A stretch of DNA of 10,615 nucleotides, from positions 127,992-138,606 of the forward strand of contig DCFC01000013.1 of assembly GCA_002314325.1 (NCBI GenBank). Direction: 5' to 3'. This DNA is from Megamonas hypermegale. GTDB taxonomy: Bacteria; Bacillota; Negativicutes; Selenomonadales; Selenomonadaceae. Shown here in pieces: positions 6,290-10,615 of this stretch (positions are counted from its first letter, which is position 1; every line of letters starts with the position of its first letter). The notes beneath the pieces were generated by a model. The model searched no databases. It saw only the letters and a program-made list of their open reading frames with translations, and was not told the origin of the DNA. A program made the position numbers and the translations under genes.

Positions 6290-6373
6290 TCAGTTTTTCT
6301 TGAAATAACCTAGAATGGTGAATACAACACTGATTATCGTCAAAATTAGCATAGCCAATTCGTAATCCGTCAT
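6290..6373 (-). CDS. Small holin-like membrane toxin (type I toxin candidate, Hol_Tox-like)
   Basis: This 27-residue open reading frame begins MTDYELAML, continues through a hydrophobic segment rich in I, V, L and F (about residues 6-23) and ends in GYFKKN. That is the pattern of the small Hol_Tox/TxpA-like toxins of Firmicutes: a short polar start with a (T/S)xYE motif, one membrane helix and a basic tail. Such peptides insert in the cytoplasmic membrane. ATG at 6373-6371 is preceded by GGGGTGGT, which can pair with the 16S rRNA end. A consensus extended -10 (6445-6453) lies about 70 bases upstream and leaves a long structured leader. A convergent small RNA with its own promoter faces it. 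It is far shorter than usual gene-finding limits. Family placement is by eye. Confidence 0.72.
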   Translation of the reverse strand: MTDYELAMLILTIISVVFTILGYFKKN

Positions 6374-6375
6374 AT

Positions 6376-6438
6376 TACCACCCCATCTCGAAAGAGGAGA
6401 GTCTGACACATCTGCGGTATCTCTTCTGCCCAAAGGCA
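6376..6438 (-). promoter_or_regulatory. Structured toxin mRNA leader with possible Shine-Dalgarno masking
   Basis: In the leader RNA, UACCGC (minus strand, 6419-6414) can pair with GUGGUA (6381-6376), which overlaps the ribosome-binding region just before the ATG. A small 5' hairpin (UGCC/GGCA) lies near the start of the transcript. Masked ribosome-binding sites and protected 5' ends are usual in type I toxin mRNAs. The folding is by eye. Confidence 0.4.
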
Positions 6439-6444
6439 AAATCT

Positions 6445-6453
6445 ATTATACCA
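6445..6453 (-). promoter_or_regulatory. Extended -10 promoter of the toxin gene
   Basis: The minus strand reads TGGTATAAT, a consensus extended -10, with an A/T-rich upstream region and no clear -35. Transcription would start near 6438. Confidence 0.65.
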
Positions 6454-6495
6454 CAAAAATAAACTACCCGTGAAATAAAAAATACCCCAATAAAT

Positions 6496-6549
6496 AAAAA
6501 CGGCTGCTTAAAGTTAAATGCAAAATCCAACTTTAAGCGGCCGTTTTTT
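6496..6549 (-). terminator. Strong intrinsic terminator (bidirectional) after the zinc-finger gene
   Basis: CGGCTGCTTAAAGTT (6501-6515) and AACTTTAAGCGGCCG (6529-6543) pair over 15 bp with one mismatch. T-tracts follow on both strands (6544-6549 on plus; 6500-6496 on minus). It lies about 30 bases after the stop of the gene at 6581, so it should end the leftward gene cluster. Confidence 0.85.
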
Positions 6550-6580
6550 ACTGAGATGATTAAACTGCTGAAAATATCTT

Positions 6581-6886
6581 TTATACCGCTTTTTTCCGTT
6601 TTTCCGCTTTCGGTTTATGCGGATGCTTCCAGTATAATTTTTCACAGTGAGGACTGCAGAATTTTCTGCGTTTATCATTTTTACTTATAACAAGCACCAA
6701 TTTATCACATTTGCAGCACCGAAATTCACGCAATACTTTTGCACCGACTTCATACTGCGGTATCGGACGTGTTCTATCATAGTAAACTTTCTTATGATGC
6801 GCTTTCCTGCACCGCACGCTGCAATAAATCTGGCGATTGCCATTTACTTCAAAAACCGTATGGCATACGGGACAAACTTTTTTCAT
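6581..6886 (-). CDS. Small basic protein with two tandem C4 zinc-finger motifs, function unknown
   Basis: I do not recognise this 101-aa protein as a named family. It holds two similar cysteine sets: C5-x2-C8-x13-C22-x3-C26 (CPVC then YCSVRC) and C57/58 with C60, then x16-C77-x3-C81 (CKC then FCSPHC). Each looks like a small treble-clef or ribbon finger, as if one unit was duplicated. The protein is rich in lysine and arginine, above all in the tail (KPKAEKRKK), which suggests nucleic-acid binding. It has no signal peptide. Its ATG is 15 bases after the upstream stop codon with only a weak ribosome-binding site, so it is probably coupled to the gene at 6902. A strong terminator follows. Role unknown. 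Confidence 0.75.
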   Translation of the reverse strand: MKKVCPVCHTVFEVNGNRQIYCSVRCRKAHHKKVYYDRTRPIPQYEVGAKVLREFRCCKCDKLVLVISKNDKRRKFCSPHCEKLYWKHPHKPKAEKRKKAV

Positions 6887-6901
6887 CTAACATCACAACT
6901 T

Positions 6902-7402
6902 TTACTTATTCATCATTGATTGAAACCGCTGTTTATTTTCCAGTACTTTCAACGCATTAACGTAAATATCCGATATTATTTTTTCATCAACAGGCTTCAT
7001 CTGCATATCGCTGCCCAAATCGGCGCATACCTTGCCGTCCTTATCCACCAGATAACGCTGCGGCACACAGTAAAAACCGCCTGTATTCGTGAACATATAC
7101 AAATCAAGCGCTGAAACGGCATCTTTCGTTTCTTCACTCTGGCGGAGCTGCTGCAGGAATGTTTCATCCGTATAGCGTTCCTCTACGGAAACGATTAAAT
7201 AATACATATTGTCTTTCTTTACCGTATCCACCGTGTCCATATCGATATACACCACGCCGAAATCGCTTTTGCCCACTTCCTGCTGCTGCGCCTGTACTTT
7301 GTCATGCGGCCGCAGCCACATAAAAGCAGCAACAAATACTATGCAGATTACAACCACAAAGAATATATGGTCTTTCAAGAAATTCATATCCATAATCATC
7401 AT
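6902..7402 (-). CDS. Membrane-anchored protein with one N-terminal TM helix, function unknown
   Basis: This 166-aa protein has a hydrophobic segment at about residues 13-30 (FFVVVICIVFVAAFMWL) followed by a charged linker and a soluble domain of about 130 residues that would face the cell-envelope side. Within it, VVYIDMDTVDTVKKDNMYYLIVSVEERY looks like a beta-rich segment with NTGG, YCVPQRYLVDKDGKVCADLG further on; the two cysteines (about residues 112 and 128) could form a disulfide. I do not recognise the family. The start is uncertain: ATG codons at 7402, 7399, 7393 and 7387 are all in frame and none has a strong ribosome-binding site. It begins seven bases after the stop of the exported-protein gene, so they are probably one operon. 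Confidence 0.75.
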   Translation of the reverse strand: MMIMDMNFLKDHIFFVVVICIVFVAAFMWLRPHDKVQAQQQEVGKSDFGVVYIDMDTVDTVKKDNMYYLIVSVEERYTDETFLQQLRQSEETKDAVSALDLYMFTNTGGFYCVPQRYLVDKDGKVCADLGSDMQMKPVDEKIISDIYVNALKVLENKQRFQSMMNK

Positions 7403-7409
7403 TCAATCA

Positions 7410-7841
7410 TCATTCAGCTGCTGCCTGCGAATTTTGCTGCTGCATAGGCGTAAGCGCAAAATTTACCAGCTTCAAATCTTTATCAAAGGAGAACACAATG
7501 GCAACCAGATTGGCATTGTCAAAACTTGCAATATACGTTACGCGGTCACCCTGGTCAAAACGCTGATAGGAATAAAATTTTGCTTCCGTCAAAGTACCCA
7601 TCTGCACTTTTACATCTCTTTGCAGTTTGCTGTACGCTTGTTCCGTAACGGTGTTTTTCAGACTGTCAGCAAAATCCTTCGTAAAATCTTCATAGCTCGG
7701 CACTTTCTGTCCTTCAAATACAGAAATAAAAGTTTGCGCCGTTTTCTGTTCCGTATTCAAATCGCCGCCATCAGCCGCAAAGCACAGACCGCTGACAGCC
7801 ATTGTCATCACCATTGCTAAAACGAATAATAATTTTTTCAT
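7410..7841 (-). CDS. Exported small protein, DUF3887-like
   Basis: The 143-aa product has a clear signal peptide (MKKLLFVLAMVMTMAVSG, likely cut after CFA near residue 22). C20 does not sit in a proper lipobox, so a lipoprotein is unlikely. The mature part is helical at first (TAQTFISVFEGQKVPSYEDFTKDF) and then has strands ending in DLKLVNFAL. That shape recalls the DUF3887 group of exported proteins, but this is a guess by eye. The tail is rich in Q and A. The start ATG follows GGGGGA at a normal distance. It lies about 90 bases downstream of the adhesin stop and directly upstream of the membrane protein at 6902. It would act in the periplasm. Confidence 0.8.
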   Translation of the reverse strand: MKKLLFVLAMVMTMAVSGLCFAADGGDLNTEQKTAQTFISVFEGQKVPSYEDFTKDFADSLKNTVTEQAYSKLQRDVKVQMGTLTEAKFYSYQRFDQGDRVTYIASFDNANLVAIVFSFDKDLKLVNFALTPMQQQNSQAAAE

Positions 7842-7863
7842 GATATATCCCCCAATTATCAGA

Positions 7864-7890
7864 ATAAGCGACAGATATACTGCCGCTTAT
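7864..7890. other. Stem-loop between the adhesin gene and the exported-protein gene
   Basis: ATAAGCGACAG (7864-7874) pairs with CTGCCGCTTAT (7880-7890) with one mismatch around a five-base loop. No T-tract follows on the minus strand, so it is not a standard terminator. It may be a weak terminator, a stability element or a processing site that sets different levels of the adhesin and the downstream genes. Confidence 0.5.
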
Positions 7891-7915
7891 CCCAAGCATG
7901 TCTGATTGTTTAATT

Positions 7916-7924
7916 GTTATAGCA
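7916..7924 (-). promoter_or_regulatory. Weak extended -10 promoter candidate for the three-gene cluster
   Basis: The minus strand reads TGCTATAAC directly after the adhesin stop codon. It could start RNA for the exported-protein gene through the stem-loop at 7864-7890. There is no -35, so this is tentative. Confidence 0.3.
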
Positions 7925-7931
7925 CACTAAT

Positions 7932-10529
7932 TTATTTTGCAGCTTCTCTTTCAGCCAGCATCTGCGCATGTCTTTCTCTCTGCGCTTTTACTTTTTCAGC
8001 TTTTGCCATTTCCTGCATTTCTTCCGCTTTAGCTACACGTTTTTCTTCTACAGAGCGTGCTTTTTCAGCGGAGGATTTGCGGCCGATTTTCCAAGTAGCA
8101 CCGATACCGCCCATTACTTCATCGCCGGAAGTGGAAATGCTTGCGCTGAGCATGAAGTCCTGATTTGGATAATGGAATACACCAAGAGCAAGGCCCGTTT
8201 CGCTTTCATACTGACCAACGCCTACAGCGATTTCAGTCGGAGCTTCAGGGTCATAACCCATTGTACGTAAGTTAGCAATAGCAGCAGCCATAGCACCAAC
8301 TTTATCAATACGGTCTTCAACATCACCCATACGGTCTTCCAAGCTGCCAACACGGCTTTCCAAGCCATCAACACGGCCGCTTAACTGCTGACGCATAGCA
8401 GATTCAGCATTAATAGCACCAACTAAAGACTGATTGTCTTTATATTCCTGACGAGCAGTGATATCTCCATCAAGAGCTTTCAAATCGCCGACTTTATTAT
8501 CAACAGCATCTACTTTATTGTTTACTTCAGTGATTTCACCTTTTACACCACTAATATCTTCATTAGTAGCTAAATCATTAAAATCTTTACCATTAATAGT
8601 ACCGTCAACTATAAGGTCTCCGCCAATGTGTGCTCCACCTTCTACATCAAGGAAACCACCTACATTAACATCTCCTCCAAAGTTACCATCACCTGTTGTA
8701 GTTACTCCACTACCATTAACAACAGTAGAGCCATTCTGATCTGTTACAGTAAGACCATTTTTATCAGTTGTTATAGTAGATACTGTAGTACCAACAACAT
8801 CTTTAATGGTATTAGTAACGCTACCATTTTCCGCTACTTGGAAATTACCATTAGCAATACCTTCACTATTAGAACCTAAAGCACTGATATTAATCTCATT
8901 TGCCCAAACATCCTTACCTTCGGTTCTCATATATACACCATTAATGTATTTACCATTAATTACTGTTTCATCTGTACCATTTGTTATAGTTAACTTGCCT
9001 GAAGTTATTGTAGCGCCTGTACGATTCATTACAATGCTATTACCTCTATAGCCAAGTACAGCATCGTCAGCACTTATTCCAATTATTCCACCATTTGTAC
9101 CAGCATTAGCCGTAAATTGACCATTTTCATCTACTGTAAATTTACCATCAGCAGCAGTAAAAGCACCATTAGATAATACTTGGAAATTTGTATTTCCTTC
9201 ATCATCTGTTACAGATAATGTATTTGTTTTTACCGTTCCTGCATCTATATTGCTAGCAGTTACATCACCATTGGCATTTACAGCAAAAGTTCCATCTGTA
9301 TTTTTAATGGTATCTGCACTAATCGTATTAGCAGTAATAGTATCACCACTAATAGTGCCAATATCTATTTTATCAGCAATTACAGTTCCATCTGATAATA
9401 CCTGGAAATTTGTATTTCCTTCATCATCTACTACTGATAATCTTGTTGTGCTTATAGTTGTTGCACTTACATTACCATTAGTATCAACTGTGAAATTACC
9501 TTGTCCTACCGATAAACTACCATCACTATTTATTTCAGTTCCATAAATTGCGTTACCATTTTCATCATAACCGATAAGACCTGCTTTTAAACCATTATCT
9601 GCTGTAAAATCACCTGTTACAGCTACTCCGTCTTTATTTACAATAACACCATTATCACCATGACGTAATACTGCCTGATTTTCTGTTACCTGCAATTCAG
9701 AACGACCTGCATGAGCATATGTTGTTCCATCTGCATCAACTGTGAAATTACCATTTGCAGCAGAGAAATTACCTTCTTCATCAACTTTTACACTGTAAAT
9801 TTCATTGCCGTTTAAATCATAACCCATAAGGCCTGCTTTTAAGCCATTATCTGTTGTAAAATCACCCGTTACAGCTACTCCGTCTTTATTTACAATAACA
9901 CCATTATCACCATGACGTAATACTGCCTGATTTTCTGTTACCTGCAATTCAGAACGATTTGCATGAATATATGTTGTACCATCTTCATCTACTGTAAATT
10001 TACCATTTGCAATATTAGCATTATCTGCTGTTATCGTAGTAAGGTCAGCACTAACTGCATTTAAATTATTTGCTGTAACTGCACCTGTAGCAGCATCAAC
10101 GGTAAATTTACCTTCACCAATATTTAAATCACCTTTGGAATTAACCGCAAATTTATGACCAGCTATTGAAGCAGCTCCGTTTGTATAAAATGTGCTATCG
10201 CCAACTGTAAGAGTATTAGTACCATCAGTACCATTTTTTCCAATAATTAAATCTCCACCACTAATTGTTAAATCATGCTGACCAACAATTGTCATATCAG
10301 CACTAACATTAAAACCTGGTGTATATCCTAGACTATTACCTTCTGGTCTAAATGCGATAGAACTATCGCCGATTGTAATTTTTAAACCGTCATTTGAAAT
10401 ATCATATTCGGCGTTAGTTGTACCTGGTACTGTTCCTTGTGCAGCTGAGGAAATTGCTGGCGACACCCCTGCAACTGTTGCTGCGCACATTACGGCAGCC
10501 AAAATCTGGGCTTTTTTATTTTTAGCCAT
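7932..10529 (-). CDS. YadA-like trimeric autotransporter adhesin with C-terminal charged extension
   Basis: This 865-aa surface protein begins with a signal peptide (MAKNKKAQILAAVM, cut near residue 30 after SSA). The passenger (about 35-690) is rich in T, N, D, G and V with many short repeats, including an 84-residue unit in tandem and about ten xFxVxxxGxx motifs. This suggests a beta-rich fibrous stalk. Residues about 691-745 form a heptad-like coiled coil (SGRVDGLESRVGSLEDRMG). Residues 746-818 resemble the YadA anchor: an AMAAAIANL helix and four strands (EIAVGVGQY, TGLALGVFHY, FMLSASIST, MGGIGATWKIG). Three chains would form one outer-membrane barrel. Unusually, 47 charged residues follow the last strand. 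ATG at 10529 is chosen: AAGGAGG precedes it, and the TTG at 10550 overlaps that site. Likely roles are adhesion or aggregation. Confidence 0.88.
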   Translation of the reverse strand: MAKNKKAQILAAVMCAATVAGVSPAISSAAQGTVPGTTNAEYDISNDGLKITIGDSSIAFRPEGNSLGYTPGFNVSADMTIVGQHDLTISGGDLIIGKNGTDGTNTLTVGDSTFYTNGAASIAGHKFAVNSKGDLNIGEGKFTVDAATGAVTANNLNAVSADLTTITADNANIANGKFTVDEDGTTYIHANRSELQVTENQAVLRHGDNGVIVNKDGVAVTGDFTTDNGLKAGLMGYDLNGNEIYSVKVDEEGNFSAANGNFTVDADGTTYAHAGRSELQVTENQAVLRHGDNGVIVNKDGVAVTGDFTADNGLKAGLIGYDENGNAIYGTEINSDGSLSVGQGNFTVDTNGNVSATTISTTRLSVVDDEGNTNFQVLSDGTVIADKIDIGTISGDTITANTISADTIKNTDGTFAVNANGDVTASNIDAGTVKTNTLSVTDDEGNTNFQVLSNGAFTAADGKFTVDENGQFTANAGTNGGIIGISADDAVLGYRGNSIVMNRTGATITSGKLTITNGTDETVINGKYINGVYMRTEGKDVWANEINISALGSNSEGIANGNFQVAENGSVTNTIKDVVGTTVSTITTDKNGLTVTDQNGSTVVNGSGVTTTGDGNFGGDVNVGGFLDVEGGAHIGGDLIVDGTINGKDFNDLATNEDISGVKGEITEVNNKVDAVDNKVGDLKALDGDITARQEYKDNQSLVGAINAESAMRQQLSGRVDGLESRVGSLEDRMGDVEDRIDKVGAMAAAIANLRTMGYDPEAPTEIAVGVGQYESETGLALGVFHYPNQDFMLSASISTSGDEVMGGIGATWKIGRKSSAEKARSVEEKRVAKAEEMQEMAKAEKVKAQRERHAQMLAEREAAK
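9504..10007 (-). repeat. Two tandem 252-bp (84-residue) units in the adhesin passenger
   Basis: Units at 9756-10007 (residues 175-258) and 9504-9755 (residues 259-342) are in register. Each opens with NG(K/N)FTVD and holds a nearly unchanged block, RSELQVTENQAVLRHGDNG followed by VIVNKDGVAVTGDFT. The DNA is almost identical over about 120 bp of each unit, so the duplication is recent or kept even by recombination. The next motif, at residue 343 (QGNFTVDTNG), starts a third, diverged unit. Confidence 0.9.
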
Positions 10530-10615
10530 TTTTAATAAACCTCCTTGCAAAAATCAGCAACATTGCAATAGGTATCAAAAATGTAAGTTTAAATAATTGT
10601 TTTATATAAATAATT
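10530..10615 (-). promoter_or_regulatory. Adhesin leader with Shine-Dalgarno site
   Basis: AAGGAGG lies about ten bases before the adhesin ATG. The rest is AT-rich leader. No convincing -35/-10 pair is visible before the window ends, so the promoter may lie outside. Confidence 0.5.

Noticed and set aside
7410..7841. Lipoprotein with lipid-modified C20
   Set aside because: Leucine precedes the cysteine and the lipobox pattern is not met; a signal peptidase I site after CFA fits better.
7864..7890. Terminator of the adhesin gene
   Set aside because: The stem is good, but no T-tract follows on the minus strand, so it is listed only as a stem-loop.
10530..10550. TTG start giving seven extra residues on the adhesin
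   Set aside because: It overlaps the AAGGAGG site; ATG at 10529 gives a normal signal peptide with a basic start.

Overview
The window looks like chromosomal DNA from a diderm Firmicute, most likely the Negativicutes (Selenomonadales/Veillonellales). Purine-rich Shine-Dalgarno sites, frequent TTG starts and a terminator-type TPP riboswitch point to Firmicutes. A YadA-type outer-membrane adhesin points to an outer membrane. A thiamine pathway using ThiH suggests an anaerobe. The genus cannot be fixed from the sequence.

Layout. (1) 1-2114: two minus-strand genes, rnhA (viroplasmin-type RNase H) and tsaD, diverge from a plus-strand EamA transporter. Three copies of a roughly 125-bp quasi-palindromic repeat lie here: one beyond tsaD and one in each of the two divergent leaders. 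The rnhA start appears to be a rare non-AUG codon. (2) 2115-2975: the EamA/DMT permease. (3) 2983-6118: a thiamine thiazole operon, thiS-thiF-thiG-thiH. It has a strong promoter, a TPP riboswitch with its terminator, and a second, separate attenuator-like switch before thiS. (4) 6121-6453: a compact locus that looks like an unannotated type I toxin-antitoxin system. A 27-aa holin-like membrane peptide on the minus strand faces a promoter-driven small RNA on the plus strand, and the two share a near-perfect bidirectional terminator. (5) 6496-7841: three small minus-strand genes of unknown function (a double zinc-finger protein, a single-TM protein and an exported protein). (6) 7932-10529: a large trimeric-autotransporter-like adhesin with a repetitive AT-rich passenger, a coiled coil, a YadA-like anchor and an unusual 47-residue charged C-terminal tail.

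How the genes work together. ThiF activates the ThiS C-terminus, which then carries sulfur. ThiH makes dehydroglycine from tyrosine, and ThiG condenses these with deoxyxylulose phosphate to form the thiazole. TPP shuts the operon down through the leader. TsaD makes the t6A tRNA modification and is translated just after rnhA. The adhesin and the three small genes after it all run leftward and may share transcripts, but their link is not proven. The strongest candidates for something new are the toxin-antitoxin locus, the repeat family in divergent leaders, the second thi attenuator and the adhesin tail.
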